From Gracilibacillus oryzae (GTDB lineage Bacteria > Bacillota > Bacilli > Bacillales > Amphibacillaceae), in NCBI RefSeq assembly GCF_009498735.1, contig NZ_ML762425.1:268738-332737 (forward strand): 64,000 nt of DNA. The letters run 5' to 3'. Made by a program: the position numbers and the translations under genes. The first letter of the stretch is position 1. Each line of letters begins with the position of its first letter. This document shows positions 52,313-61,955 of the stretch, piece by piece. A model generated the notes under the pieces. The model saw only the letters and a program-made list of their open reading frames with translations. It searched no databases and had not been told where the DNA came from.

Positions 52313-52332
52313 AAAAAATGGTGTTACCATTC
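52313..52332 (-). terminator. Short hairpin with T-run between the CBS gene and mph leader
   Basis: On the minus strand AATGGT-AAC-ACCATT is followed by T residues. It probably ends the CBS-domain gene transcript, though it could also be an attenuator read from an mph promoter further upstream. Confidence 0.55.
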
Positions 52333-52384
52333 TAATTTTACCATCTAATGTCTTATATATCCATCGAATTTGAAAGGAACTTGA

Positions 52385-53128
52385 TCATGTGTGATTTAAA
52401 ATAGGATAAGTTCGCAATTTTAATCGGATTAAGTCCCATGAAGAAATGATACCGAGTGGTAAATCGCTATCTTCACCAGTTTCTGTAATGATAATTGCTT
52501 CTAATTTTTTGCCTTGTTCCATAAAAAAATGAAAGATTGCTTGTGCGTCGTAAATAGTTGCTTTCTCTTGAATAAAAGCAATGCTGGATTCTGTTTCAAA
52601 AGGTAATATATCTGCAACAATATGACTGGAGAGACTTGCATGCATATCTAGTTTGGATGCAAACCATTTAACAATCGCTCCTTCAGTCAACAGGCCGATA
52701 CACTTGTGTTCACGATAAATGGGAAATTGGGAATAACCTTTTGTTTGAATGACTGATAGAACTTTTGTCATTACTGTTTCAACATCAAAAAATTCGACAG
52801 GTTTGGAAGCGAAATCAATGGCAAAGGGTGTTTTAGCTAAAGTTTTTGCAATATTTTCTAATTCTTCGACTACTTCTTGATGAGGTTCAGCGATATAAAA
52901 ATCCTGCCTGATTTTTCGATGCACCATTGCATTACGGAGCTTATTGCATTGTTTAAGTAATTCGTAATGGACCTCTATAATTTTGTGGTGAGGTTTAGCC
53001 TTTTCTAAAACTTCGGTAAAAGAAACATGATTATTTACTTCACGCGCATATTGACATAATTGATCATGAATTTGATTAAATGCTGCTTCAAATCTTTCTG
53101 AAAGCTGATTGGTTATTTTCTTTTCCAT
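52385..53128 (-). CDS. CBS-domain protein with helical N-terminal domain
   Basis: 247 residues. Residues 1-100 are helical and charged, including QCNKLRNAMVHRKI, reminiscent of HEPN-like or DUF4145-type helical bundles; this is a loose resemblance. Residues ~115-240 contain a CBS pair (KVLSVIQTKGYSQFPIYREHKCIGLLTEGAIVKWF for the first repeat, GIISSWDLIRLKL for the second). CBS pairs usually bind adenine nucleotides. No enzymatic motif and no known partner; function unknown. A GGTGG-like ribosome site precedes the ATG. Confidence 0.75.
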   Translation of the reverse strand: MEKKITNQLSERFEAAFNQIHDQLCQYAREVNNHVSFTEVLEKAKPHHKIIEVHYELLKQCNKLRNAMVHRKIRQDFYIAEPHQEVVEELENIAKTLAKTPFAIDFASKPVEFFDVETVMTKVLSVIQTKGYSQFPIYREHKCIGLLTEGAIVKWFASKLDMHASLSSHIVADILPFETESSIAFIQEKATIYDAQAIFHFFMEQGKKLEAIIITETGEDSDLPLGIISSWDLIRLKLRTYPILNHT

Positions 53129-53198
53129 ATTTCCACCTTTTTCTGATAAATTAGGATAAAATTAACTGCTATTAGGCAATAATCAGCAAATTACCGAT

Positions 53199-53213
53199 AA
53201 TTGTTTGAAAATT
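53199..53213. promoter_or_regulatory. CodY-like box upstream of ilvE
   Basis: AATTGTTTGAAAATT matches the CodY consensus AATTTTCWGAAAATT at 13 of 15 positions and lies just upstream of the promoter. Branched-chain aminotransferase genes are typical CodY targets. Confidence 0.6.
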
Positions 53214-53227
53214 TTAATATTTTATAG

Positions 53228-53257
53228 TTGTATTTTAGTTTGTTTTAGTAATAAAAT
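53228..53257 (+). promoter_or_regulatory. Promoter of ilvE
   Basis: TTGTAT (53228-53233), 18 bases, TAAAAT (53252-53257), about 60 bases before the start codon. Confidence 0.55.
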
Positions 53258-53315
53258 ATATGTTAGGTATTTCGTAATAAAGAGAATTACATATTGTTAT
53301 TAAGGAGTCTTTGTA

Positions 53316-54389
53316 ATGTCAGAATATACAATCACCGTAGTAAAAAATGAAAATCCAAAACCTAAGCCAGCATCTGATCAGTTGAAATTCGGTAAATACT
53401 TTACTGATCATATGTTTATTTATGATTATAGTGAAGCAAAGGGATGGCATAACCCGAGAATTGTACCATATCAGCCAATCGTTCTTGATCCGGCAGCAAT
53501 GATCTTCCATTATGGTCAAACTGTTTTTGAAGGTCTAAAGGCATATCGTACAAAAGAAGGCCATATTCAATTATTCAGACCAGACAAAAACATGGAACGC
53601 TTAAATCTTTCTAATGACAGGCTCTGCATTCCGGCAATTGATGAAGAGTTTGCCATCAATGCGGTTAAGCATCTTGTTCATGTTGACAGTGAATGGGTAC
53701 CTGACGCTGAGGGTACTTCTTTATACATTCGACCATTTATTATTGCAACAGAACCTTATCTTGGTGTAAATCCTTCAAGTATGTACCAGTTTATTGTTAT
53801 ATTGTCCCCAGTCGGCGCATATTATGAATCTGGTATCAATCCTGTTAAGATTGCTGTAGAGAATGAATATGTACGTGCAGTTAAAGGTGGTACGGGTGAA
53901 GCGAAAACGGCAGGTAACTATGCGTCAAGCTTAAAGGCACAAGAAATTGTATCAAAAGAAGGATACGCTCAAGTATTGTGGCTTGATGGTTTAGAGAAGA
54001 AATACATTGAAGAAGTGGGAAGTATGAATGTTTTCTTTAAGATTAAGGGAGAAATTATTACACCTGAGTTAAATGGAAGTATTCTTAACGGGGTTACCAG
54101 AAACTCTGTTATTGAATTGTTAAGACACTGGGATCTTCCAGTTACAGAGCGCCGCATTACAATGGAAGAGCTTGACGAAGCATATCGGAATGGAGAATTA
54201 GAAGAAGCATTTGGTTCCGGTACAGCTGCGGTCATCTCTCCAATCGGTGAGTTAGCTTGGGGAGATAAAAAACTAATCATCACTGAAGGACAGACTGGTG
54301 AAGTCTCCAAGCGTTTATATGATACATTAACAGGTATCCAATTTGGTTCAGTAGAAGATCCTTTTGGCTGGACTGTTAAAGTAAAATAA
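53316..54389 (+). CDS. ilvE: Branched-chain amino acid aminotransferase
   Basis: 357 residues, class IV fold, the longer YbgE/YwaA type. It interconverts leucine, isoleucine and valine with their 2-oxo acids. The PLP lysine is Lys197 (GTGEAKTAGNYASSL). The conserved HYGQTVFEGLKAYR and AFGSGTAAVISPIG segments are present. AAGGAG lies ten bases before the ATG. Single gene, followed by the T-box of proBA. Confidence 0.95.
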   Translation: MSEYTITVVKNENPKPKPASDQLKFGKYFTDHMFIYDYSEAKGWHNPRIVPYQPIVLDPAAMIFHYGQTVFEGLKAYRTKEGHIQLFRPDKNMERLNLSNDRLCIPAIDEEFAINAVKHLVHVDSEWVPDAEGTSLYIRPFIIATEPYLGVNPSSMYQFIVILSPVGAYYESGINPVKIAVENEYVRAVKGGTGEAKTAGNYASSLKAQEIVSKEGYAQVLWLDGLEKKYIEEVGSMNVFFKIKGEIITPELNGSILNGVTRNSVIELLRHWDLPVTERRITMEELDEAYRNGELEEAFGSGTAAVISPIGELAWGDKKLIITEGQTGEVSKRLYDTLTGIQFGSVEDPFGWTVKVK

Positions 54390-54423
54390 TGATTGAGAAA
54401 TTTTAATAAATCTTCTATAATGG

Positions 54424-54680
54424 TGATAGAATAATGAAATGTAAAGATTAGAACCAGTAGTTAGCTAAATGGCAGCAGAGAACAGAATTCCCGGCTGAAA
54501 AATTCTGTAAGCCCGCTTTACTAATGAACCTATTCTATGAACAGTTAAGTATAACACTTAAACGTTACTCTGCGTTAAAGAGTTAAGTGGACAATATAAT
54601 AGATATTGTCAATAAAAGGTGGTACCGCGGAATGACTCTTTTCGTCCTTAATTTTAAGGCGAAAGAGTCTTTTTCTTTAG
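54424..54680 (+). ncRNA. T-box leader (tRNA-Pro type) of proBA
   Basis: The T-box core AGGTGGTACCGCGG (54617-54630) has the UGGU bulge that pairs with the ACCA end of uncharged tRNA. The base of stem I is formed by ATAGAATA (near 54427) and TATTCTAT (54531-54538). The specifier position reads CCU (54529-54531), a proline codon followed by A, which agrees with the downstream proBA genes. A terminator hairpin (54634-54676) completes the switch: uncharged tRNA-Pro should permit readthrough. Confidence 0.88.
54634..54676 (+). terminator. T-box controlled terminator
   Basis: GACTCTTTTCGTCCTTAA pairs with TTAAGGCGAAAGAGTC and is followed by TTTTT. It is the regulated terminator of the proBA leader. 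Confidence 0.88.
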
Positions 54681-54845
54681 TTTTTTTTAGACATTAAGAA
54701 AATATAAACTTACTGCAAGGAAGTTTAAGGCCACCGTAGAAGAAATTTTGAAGTTCTATGTATAAGAAAAACTAACACATTCGCCAAAAGAAGAGCGAAT
54801 GCGATTTTTTAAAAATCTTACTTGTTAGATAAAGGCGTGAGTATA

Positions 54846-55973
54846 ATGGCAAAACAACGTATTGTTGTCAAAATAGGCAGTAGTTCCTTAACAAACAAAA
54901 ATGGCGGCTTAAGCATTGAGAAAATTGAGGAACATACTGCGGCTATTGCACAATTGAAAAAAAATAATTATGAAGTTATTCTCATTTCTTCTGGTGCGGT
55001 ATCGGCTGGATTCAGTGATTTAGGTTATCCAGCCAAACCTGTAACAGTGGCAGGCAAACAGGCAGCAGCAGCAGTTGGCCAAGGGATGCTGATTCAGGCA
55101 TATACAGAAGCTTTTAGAAAGTATGATATGACGATCGCCCAGCTTTTGCTTACAAGAGATAACTTTAGCAATGAAAAACAATATGGCAATGTATACTCCA
55201 CATTAACGGAACTGTTAAAACGAGATATACTGCCAATCATTAATGAAAATGATACTGTATCGATTGAAGAGTTGACTTTCGGGGACAATGATATGCTGTC
55301 AGCACTTGTGAGTGGTTTGGTTCATGCAGACTTTCTTGCTATGCTGACAGATATCAATGGTTTGTATGATAAAAACCCCAAAACAGACCCTGACGCCAAA
55401 AAATATAATCATTTGACAGCAATTACTGAACAAATTCTGCAACAAACGAAACATGAATCAGGTTCCAAATTTGGAACAGGTGGAATGAAATCGAAAATAT
55501 TAGCTGCTAAAACCGCACTGTCTTTAGGTGTCCGTGTATTTGTCGGAACAGGCAAGGGTGAGGATAAACTGATGCAGATTATTGCTAATAATGGGGATGG
55601 CACCTATATTGGTGAACACTTGACAAGCAATTACAGGAAACAAAAACAATGGATCGCCTTTCATTCCGAAATTGCTGGCAAAATTTATGTGGATAAAGGT
55701 GCTAGCGAAGCAGTTATCCACCAGGGGAAAAGCCTGCTTCCAGCTGGAATCAAGTGGATAGAAGGATCATTTGAAGCAGGAGCAGTTGTAGAGATTATGT
55801 TTGGTGACCAAGTGATTGCTAAAGGGCAAGTCAATTATTCATCAGATGAAATGATCTTAGCAAAAGGAGAACCAAGTCAAATCGCAATGGAATTAACGAT
55901 GGGTGCTAAACCTGAAGTCATCCATCGCGATAAATTAGTATTAACAATGAAGGAGGCATATCATTATGAGTGA
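54846..55973 (+). CDS. proB: Glutamate 5-kinase (ProB)
   Basis: 375 residues. First enzyme of proline synthesis, phosphorylating glutamate. The amino acid kinase domain begins [13 protein letters not shown] and contains [20 protein letters not shown]-terminal PUA domain starts near residue 270. The ATG at 54846 matches the family N-terminus ([13 protein letters not shown]) and has GGCGTGAG upstream; the TTG at 54822 is not supported. It overlaps proA by eight bases. Confidence 0.95.
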   Translation: MAKQRIVVKIGSSSLTNKNGGLSIEKIEEHTAAIAQLKKNNYEVILISSGAVSAGFSDLGYPAKPVTVAGKQAAAAVGQGMLIQAYTEAFRKYDMTIAQLLLTRDNFSNEKQYGNVYSTLTELLKRDILPIINENDTVSIEELTFGDNDMLSALVSGLVHADFLAMLTDINGLYDKNPKTDPDAKKYNHLTAITEQILQQTKHESGSKFGTGGMKSKILAAKTALSLGVRVFVGTGKGEDKLMQIIANNGDGTYIGEHLTSNYRKQKQWIAFHSEIAGKIYVDKGASEAVIHQGKSLLPAGIKWIEGSFEAGAVVEIMFGDQVIAKGQVNYSSDEMILAKGEPSQIAMELTMGAKPEVIHRDKLVLTMKEAYHYE

Positions 55974-57210
55974 TTTATTACAAAAAGCCCAACTTGTTAA
56001 AGCAACAACAACAGATTTAGCAACAAAGACAACAGAACAGAAAAATGAAGCATTAAAATTACTGTCAGCAGCTTTAAAAGAACAAACAGATTTTATCATC
56101 ACAGAAAATAATAAGGATATTGAAAAAGGACGTGCAAATGGTTTGCATGAGTCATTGATCGACCGCTTAGTCCTTAATGAACAGCGAATTAACGATATGG
56201 CTGATGCATTATTACAGCTAACAGAACTTGCTGACCCTATTGGAGATATTTTAGAAGAATGGTCACGTCCAAATGGGCTGCAAATTCAGAAAACAAGGGT
56301 TCCAATCGGAGTAGTAGGAATGATTTATGAAGCACGACCTAATGTGACGATCGATGCTGCAAGTCTTTGTTTAAAAACAGGCACTGCGGTATTACTAAGA
56401 GGAAGCTCATCGGCAATTTTTTCCAACACAGCATTAGTAAAAGTAATCCATGATGCACTCAAACAGTCTGACTTGCCGAATGATGCGGTTCAACTGATTG
56501 AAGATACGAGCAGAGAGACAGCTTCAGAAATGTTTAAATTAAATCAATATCTTGATGTACTCATTCCTCGCGGCGGAAAGAAACTGATCGATACAGTTGT
56601 TGCTAACGCTTCTGTTCCTGTATTAGAAACAGGTGCTGGAAATTGCCATTTATTTATTGATGAAACAGCCAAAAAAGACATGGCAATCGCAATAGCAATT
56701 AATGCAAAAACTCAACGCCCATCTGTTTGTAATAGCATTGAAACTATATTAGTAGAAAAAAACTGGGCAGAAACGCATTTAACTGATCTAATTACAGCAT
56801 TACAAGACGCAGATGTAGAAATTCACGGAGATGCTTATACGGTTTCAAAAGGAGCTAATGTCATCGAAGCAACAGAAGAAGATTATGAAACAGAGTACCT
56901 GGATAAAATTGTTGCTGTTAAAACCGTTAATACTGTACAAGAATCAATTGACCATATTAATCATTATGGCACAAACCATTCGGAAGCCATTATTTCAGAG
57001 GATGAAGCAAATGTTGTTACATTTATGAATGGAGTTGATGCGGCTGCTGTTTATCATAATGCGTCGACAAGGTTTACAGATGGATTTGAATTCGGTTTTG
57101 GGGCAGAAATTGGTATAAGTACACAAAAACTTCATGCAAGAGGACCAATGGGATTAGAAGCTTTAACGTCTACTAAATACTTGTTACATGGTAATGGTCA
57201 AATTAAGTAA
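55966..57210 (+). CDS. proA: Gamma-glutamyl phosphate reductase (ProA)
   Basis: 414 residues. NADPH-dependent reduction of glutamyl phosphate to glutamate semialdehyde. The aldehyde dehydrogenase-like fold shows [25 protein letters not shown] and the catalytic cysteine in [21 protein letters not shown] lies nine bases before the ATG, inside proB. It is the second gene of the T-box controlled operon. Confidence 0.97.
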   Translation: MSDLLQKAQLVKATTTDLATKTTEQKNEALKLLSAALKEQTDFIITENNKDIEKGRANGLHESLIDRLVLNEQRINDMADALLQLTELADPIGDILEEWSRPNGLQIQKTRVPIGVVGMIYEARPNVTIDAASLCLKTGTAVLLRGSSSAIFSNTALVKVIHDALKQSDLPNDAVQLIEDTSRETASEMFKLNQYLDVLIPRGGKKLIDTVVANASVPVLETGAGNCHLFIDETAKKDMAIAIAINAKTQRPSVCNSIETILVEKNWAETHLTDLITALQDADVEIHGDAYTVSKGANVIEATEEDYETEYLDKIVAVKTVNTVQESIDHINHYGTNHSEAIISEDEANVVTFMNGVDAAAVYHNASTRFTDGFEFGFGAEIGISTQKLHARGPMGLEALTSTKYLLHGNGQIK

Positions 57211-57286
57211 ACTATTTTTCTTTTAAATCAATTCCTGTATAATTGGGAATGGATATAAATACTTGGTAAATAAAGGAGTAATGAAA

Positions 57287-58210
57287 ATGGCACAAACTTT
57301 AATTTTCGGGCACAAAAATCCCGATACTGACACAATCTGCTCAGCCGTTGCTTATGCAGAGTTAAAACAAGCATTAGGAGAAGATGCGGAAGCAGTTAGA
57401 TTGGGTGAAGTGAATAATGAGACACAATATGCATTGGATCATTTTAATGTTTCTGCCCCAAGGATGGTGGAAAATGTTTCGGATGAAGTTGATCAGGTTA
57501 TTTTAGTTGACCATAATGAGCGTCAGCAAAGTGCTGAGGACATTGATCGAGTTCAAGTATTAGAAGTAATCGATCATCATCGTATTGCAAATTTTGAAAC
57601 AAAAGATCCATTATATTATCGTGCAGAACCAGTAGGTTGTACTGCAACAATATTAAAAAAGATCTATAAAGAGAAAAATATAACAATCAAAAAAGAAACA
57701 GCAGGACTAATGTTATCAGCTATTATTTCTGATTCATTATTATTCAAGTCGCCGACATGTACAGAGGAAGATATCCAAGCAGCAAAAGAACTGGCTGAGA
57801 TTGCCGGAGTGGACGCTGAACAATACGGACTTGAAATGCTAAAAGCCGGGGCTGATCTGAGTGAGAAGTCACCAAGTGAGTTAATCTCTATTGATGCAAA
57901 AGAATTTGATATGAACGGCAACAAAGTCGAAATCGCGCAAGTAAACACAGTGGATGTAGAGGAAGTGTTAGCACTTCGTTCTGAAATTGAACCGGTTATC
58001 GAGAAGACAGTGGCAGAGAAAGGTCTTAAACTCTTTGTATTTGTCATTACAGATATTCTAAATAATGACTCTGTTGTGTTAGCAGTCGGAGAAGCGGAAG
58101 AAAAGGTTGCAGCAGCCTTTAATGTAACATTAGTTAATAAAACGGCAAAGCTTGAAGGTGTCGTATCTCGTAAAAAACAAGTTGTTCCAAACCTGCAAAA
58201 CGTATTTTAA
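57287..58210 (+). CDS. ppaC: Manganese-dependent inorganic pyrophosphatase (PpaC)
   Basis: 307 residues, family II pyrophosphatase of the DHH superfamily. Metal motifs [14 protein letters not shown], the DHNE segment, the DHHR signature and a C-terminal SRKKQVVP block are present. The ATG at 57287 lies ten bases after AAAGGAG and gives the conserved start [15 protein letters not shown]. Monocistronic, with a strong terminator. Confidence 0.96.
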   Translation: MAQTLIFGHKNPDTDTICSAVAYAELKQALGEDAEAVRLGEVNNETQYALDHFNVSAPRMVENVSDEVDQVILVDHNERQQSAEDIDRVQVLEVIDHHRIANFETKDPLYYRAEPVGCTATILKKIYKEKNITIKKETAGLMLSAIISDSLLFKSPTCTEEDIQAAKELAEIAGVDAEQYGLEMLKAGADLSEKSPSELISIDAKEFDMNGNKVEIAQVNTVDVEEVLALRSEIEPVIEKTVAEKGLKLFVFVITDILNNDSVVLAVGEAEEKVAAAFNVTLVNKTAKLEGVVSRKKQVVPNLQNVF

Positions 58211-58216
58211 TAGAAA

Positions 58217-58258
58217 AAGAAGAACACTATCGCTCAGGTGAATAGTGTTCTTCTTATA
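58217..58258 (+). terminator. Terminator after ppaC
   Basis: A perfect 14-bp stem AAGAAGAACACTAT / ATAGTGTTCTTCTT is followed by a short AT-rich tail. Confidence 0.85.
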
Positions 58259-58355
58259 TTCACTTGAAATCAAAGAGGTTAAGACTTAACAACACTGCTC
58301 GACAAAAAAGGCGATAATACGATACGTATTTAATAAGATTTTTTTTGGCAAACAG

Positions 58356-58384
58356 TTGAAAATGTTAGCGCATTCATTTAGTAT
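58356..58384 (+). promoter_or_regulatory. Promoter of the GH42 gene with cre-like site
   Basis: TTGAAA (58356-58361), 17 bases, TAGTAT (58379-58384). The spacer contains TGTTAGCGCATTCA (58363-58376), two mismatches from the CcpA cre consensus TGWAARCGYTWNCW, suggesting catabolite repression. Confidence 0.55.
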
Positions 58385-58432
58385 ATAAGTAAAATAAATA
58401 AGTAAAATTTTACTCGAGAGTGAGGGATACAG

Positions 58433-60442
58433 ATGGTAAAGTCAATACAAGAAGTAATGCCACATATAGCGTTTGGTGGGGATTACAACCCGGAGCAGTG
58501 GTCAGAAGAAGTATGGTTGCAGGATGCTAAGTTAATGCGGGAAGCTGGGGTAAATCTTGTATCTGTCGCAATTTTCAGTTGGTCAGTTATCGAACGAGAG
58601 GAAGGAAAATTTGATTTTACATGGTTAGATAAAGTACTGGAAATATTACATAAACATGGCATTAGTGTGGCTTTGGCAACTGCTTCTGCTTCACCGCCAG
58701 CATGGCTGTCAAAGAAATACCCCGAAGTATTAGCTGTGAAAGAAAACGGAGTCTGTTATCAAGTTGGATCAAGACAGCATTATTCTCCTAACAGTAAGCG
58801 TTTTCTTGAAGCGGTAAGCACGCTGGTGACGGAAATAGCAACAAGATATAAAAATCATCCTGCTGTTAAATTGTGGCATATTAATAATGAATATGGTTGT
58901 CATTTAGCCGAATGCTATAGCCAAGAGAGCTTAGACACCTTCCGCTCATGGTTGAAAACAAAGTATCAAACAATAGAAAGATTAAACCAAAAGTGGGGAA
59001 CCGCATTCTGGAGTCAGCGTTATAATGAATGGGATGAGATTCAGTTTCCGGCCAATTTGCCGACATTCTATAATCCAAGCCAAATGCTGGATTATAAACG
59101 GTTTATGAATGATAGTATACTGAAATTATATTTGCTTGAAAAAGATATTTTGCGTGAAATCACGCCAGATATTCCGGTTTTTACGAACTTTATGTATGAA
59201 TTTAAGCCACTCAATTATTTTGAATGGGCAAAGGAGCTTGATTTGGTCACATGGGATTCCTATCCAGATCCCCGTGAAGGTATACCTTATAGCCATGCCA
59301 TGCATCATGATTTAATGCGCAGTCTGAAAGGTGGCTCTCCATTTTACCTGATGGAGCAAGTAACCTCCCATGTTAATTGGCGAGATATTAATTTGACAAA
59401 AAAGCCTGGAGAAATGCGCCTATGGAGCTATTCCACGATTGCACGAGGTGGTGATGGTGTCATGTACTTCCAATGGAGACAGGGCCGAGCTGGAGCGGAA
59501 AAATTCCATGGTGCAATGGTGCCACATTCGAATGATCCAAACAGCCGTGCCTACAAGGAAGTAAAACAATTAGGGAATGAGCTGAAAAAATTGGACAAAA
59601 TAGTAGGTGCCAAAACGAATGCAAAAGCAGCTATCATCTTTGACTGGGAAAATTGGTGGGCTGTCGAACTGGAAGGAAAACCACATAATAAACTGTCATA
59701 CTTGGATCAGGTGTATCAATATTATGAAGTATTTTATAAGCAGAATATCGCGGTGGATTTTGTCAGACCGGACAGTTCACTTGAAAAATATGATATGGTA
59801 GTCGCCCCAATGCTTTATATGCTAAATGAATCTGCATCAAGCCATTTAAAAAATTATACAGCGGGTGGCGGGACATTAATTGTAAGTTTCTTTAGTGGAA
59901 TTGCAGATGAACAGGATCATATACATTTAGGCGGCTATCCAGCACCACTCCGCAAATTGTTAGGTCTTACTGTGGAAGAATTTGCTCCAATGGCTGAAAA
60001 TGAGACAAATGAAATCGTTGCAAATGGTCAGCGCATGAAGGTTGATTTATGGGCCGATATTATCACATTGGAAGGCGCAAAAGCCATTGCTCATTTTACA
60101 CAAAACTGGTATAAAGGAAGGCCTGCTGTAACTTCCCATCGATATGGAAAAGGGTGTGCCTTATATATTGGCACAAATCCTTCAGCAAATTATTTGATGG
60201 AGCTGTTTTCCGGCTTATTCCATCAGTTAGATATTACAGCACCATTGCAGACTCCACAAAAGGTAGAAGTTGCTGAGCGAGTAAATGATAATGGACATTT
60301 CTTATTTATTTTGAATCATAATGAGGATCCTGTCACAATCACTTTAGATCAGGAAAAAGTATATGAAAATTGCTTAAATAATAAAGAAGTTAGAAAGGAA
60401 ATCATATTGGAAGGCAGAGATGTGGCAATCCTTTCATATTAA
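58433..60442 (+). CDS. Beta-galactosidase, glycoside hydrolase family 42
   Basis: 669 residues with no signal peptide, so intracellular. It probably hydrolyses beta-galactosides or galacto-oligosaccharides taken up from plant polymers. GH42 features: GGDYNPEQW at the N-terminus, acid/base Glu153 in WHINNEYG, nucleophile Glu308 in YLMEQVTSHVNW, followed by the trimerisation and C-terminal beta domains. The ATG follows GAGTGAGGG. No transporter or other galactoside gene is adjacent. Confidence 0.93.
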   Translation: MVKSIQEVMPHIAFGGDYNPEQWSEEVWLQDAKLMREAGVNLVSVAIFSWSVIEREEGKFDFTWLDKVLEILHKHGISVALATASASPPAWLSKKYPEVLAVKENGVCYQVGSRQHYSPNSKRFLEAVSTLVTEIATRYKNHPAVKLWHINNEYGCHLAECYSQESLDTFRSWLKTKYQTIERLNQKWGTAFWSQRYNEWDEIQFPANLPTFYNPSQMLDYKRFMNDSILKLYLLEKDILREITPDIPVFTNFMYEFKPLNYFEWAKELDLVTWDSYPDPREGIPYSHAMHHDLMRSLKGGSPFYLMEQVTSHVNWRDINLTKKPGEMRLWSYSTIARGGDGVMYFQWRQGRAGAEKFHGAMVPHSNDPNSRAYKEVKQLGNELKKLDKIVGAKTNAKAAIIFDWENWWAVELEGKPHNKLSYLDQVYQYYEVFYKQNIAVDFVRPDSSLEKYDMVVAPMLYMLNESASSHLKNYTAGGGTLIVSFFSGIADEQDHIHLGGYPAPLRKLLGLTVEEFAPMAENETNEIVANGQRMKVDLWADIITLEGAKAIAHFTQNWYKGRPAVTSHRYGKGCALYIGTNPSANYLMELFSGLFHQLDITAPLQTPQKVEVAERVNDNGHFLFILNHNEDPVTITLDQEKVYENCLNNKEVRKEIILEGRDVAILSY

Positions 60443-60493
60443 ACGGTTGAAATATATTTTATTTTTCGTAAGCTTATGTGTTCTTAAATAAAT

Positions 60494-60529
60494 AAAGCAA
60501 GCAATAATTATTTTCTATTTGCTTGCTTT
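60494..60529. terminator. Inverted repeat between the GH42 gene and ilvA
   Basis: Perfect 11-bp arms AAAGCAAGCAA / TTGCTTGCTTT surround a 14-base AT-rich loop. Only a weak T-tail follows on the plus strand, so it is a probable but not ideal terminator. Confidence 0.65.
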
Positions 60530-60573
60530 ATGTTAGTATAAAGCTAACAATTGTAGTAGGAAGGGTTCGTATT

Positions 60574-61833
60574 ATGAGTACAAAAGTAAATCCAATCCAA
60601 GTAAGAGATATTATTATTGCAAATCAAGTATTAAAAGACGTTGTTATTAAAACACCATTACAATTAGATCCAATTTTATCAGAAAAGTATCAGTGTAACG
60701 TTTATCTGAAAAGAGAAGACATGCAGGTTGTACGTTCATTTAAGATACGCGGGGCATATAACTTAATGCAAGGATTAACAAAAGAAGAATTAAAAAATGG
60801 AGTAGTATGTGCAAGTGCCGGTAATCATGCTCAAGGTGTAGCCTATTCCTGTAAGGCACTCGGCGTAAAAGGTGTTATTTTCATGCCAAGTACAACACCA
60901 AGACAAAAAGTGAACCGTGTTGAATTTTTCGGCGGCCCATTTGTGGAAATTCGTTTAATTGGCGACACTTTTGATGATTCTTTTGATAAAGCGATGGAAT
61001 ATTGTAATGAGCATAAAGCTTCTTTCATTCATCCATTCAATGATACAAGAACCATTACAGGTCAAGGAACAATTGGACTGGAGATTCTTGATAGCATGGA
61101 AGAGCCAATTTCCCATGTCTTTATGTCGATTGGTGGCGGTGGTCTAATCTCAGGAGTTGGTTCATACATAAACAGCATTAGCCCAGAGACAAAAATAATC
61201 GGAGTCGAGCCGGAAGGTGCTCCCTCTATGAAAGCAGCACTGGAAAAAGGCCAAGTGGTAAAATTAGACAAAATCGATAAATTCGTTGATGGAGCAAGTG
61301 TGAAACAAGTTGGAAATATCTCCTATGATATCGCAAAAGAATTTATTGATGACATCGTTGTAGTTCCAGAAGGGAAGCTCTGTACAACTTTACTAGAATT
61401 ATATAATGAGAATGCAATTATAGCCGAACCTGCAGGTGCCATGCCGATTTCCGCACTGGATTTTTATAAAGAGCAGATTAAAGGCAAAAATATCGTTTGT
61501 GTTGTGAGTGGTGGAAATAATGATATGGACAGAATGCAGGAATTTAAAGAACGTTCATTAATATACGAAGGGTACAAGCATTATTTTATTGTGAACTTTC
61601 CACAACGCGCGGGTGCTTTACGGGAGTTTATGGATGAAGTTTTAGGAGAAAATGATGATATTACAAGATTCGAATATACAAAGAAGAATAATCGCGATAA
61701 AGGACCTGTCCTTGTCGGAGTCGAATTGCAAAATGCACAAGACTATCCTGCACTGATAGCAAGAATGGAGAAAAAAGGCTTTACGTATATTGAAATCAAC
61801 AAAGACGAACAATTGTTCCATTTATTGATTTGA
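60574..61833 (+). CDS. ilvA: Threonine ammonia-lyase (threonine dehydratase), biosynthetic
   Basis: 419 residues. PLP enzyme that deaminates threonine to 2-oxobutanoate for isoleucine synthesis. The PLP lysine is Lys57 (RSFKIRGAYNLM). SAGNHAQGVAYSC and the glycine loop SIGGGGLISG follow. A C-terminal ACT-like regulatory domain (~residues 335-419) makes it the feedback-regulated type. The ATG at 60574 gives MSTKVNPIQVRDI behind GGAAGGG; the open frame upstream crosses the inverted repeat. Confidence 0.94.
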   Translation: MSTKVNPIQVRDIIIANQVLKDVVIKTPLQLDPILSEKYQCNVYLKREDMQVVRSFKIRGAYNLMQGLTKEELKNGVVCASAGNHAQGVAYSCKALGVKGVIFMPSTTPRQKVNRVEFFGGPFVEIRLIGDTFDDSFDKAMEYCNEHKASFIHPFNDTRTITGQGTIGLEILDSMEEPISHVFMSIGGGGLISGVGSYINSISPETKIIGVEPEGAPSMKAALEKGQVVKLDKIDKFVDGASVKQVGNISYDIAKEFIDDIVVVPEGKLCTTLLELYNENAIIAEPAGAMPISALDFYKEQIKGKNIVCVVSGGNNDMDRMQEFKERSLIYEGYKHYFIVNFPQRAGALREFMDEVLGENDDITRFEYTKKNNRDKGPVLVGVELQNAQDYPALIARMEKKGFTYIEINKDEQLFHLLI

Positions 61834-61834
61834 C

Positions 61835-61866
61835 AAGGAAGCAGATCAGTCTGCTTCCTTATTTAT
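61835..61866 (+). terminator. Terminator after ilvA
   Basis: An 11-bp stem AAGGAAGCAGA / TCTGCTTCCTT with loop TCAG is followed by ATTTAT, two bases after the stop. Confidence 0.85.
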
Positions 61867-61955
61867 AAAGAAATGAATGAGAATGGATGATGTATGGAAA
61901 GCTTGAAGAAAAGTGCATGATTAAATAGGCTTTTCATAGTAAAGGGATGATCGGG

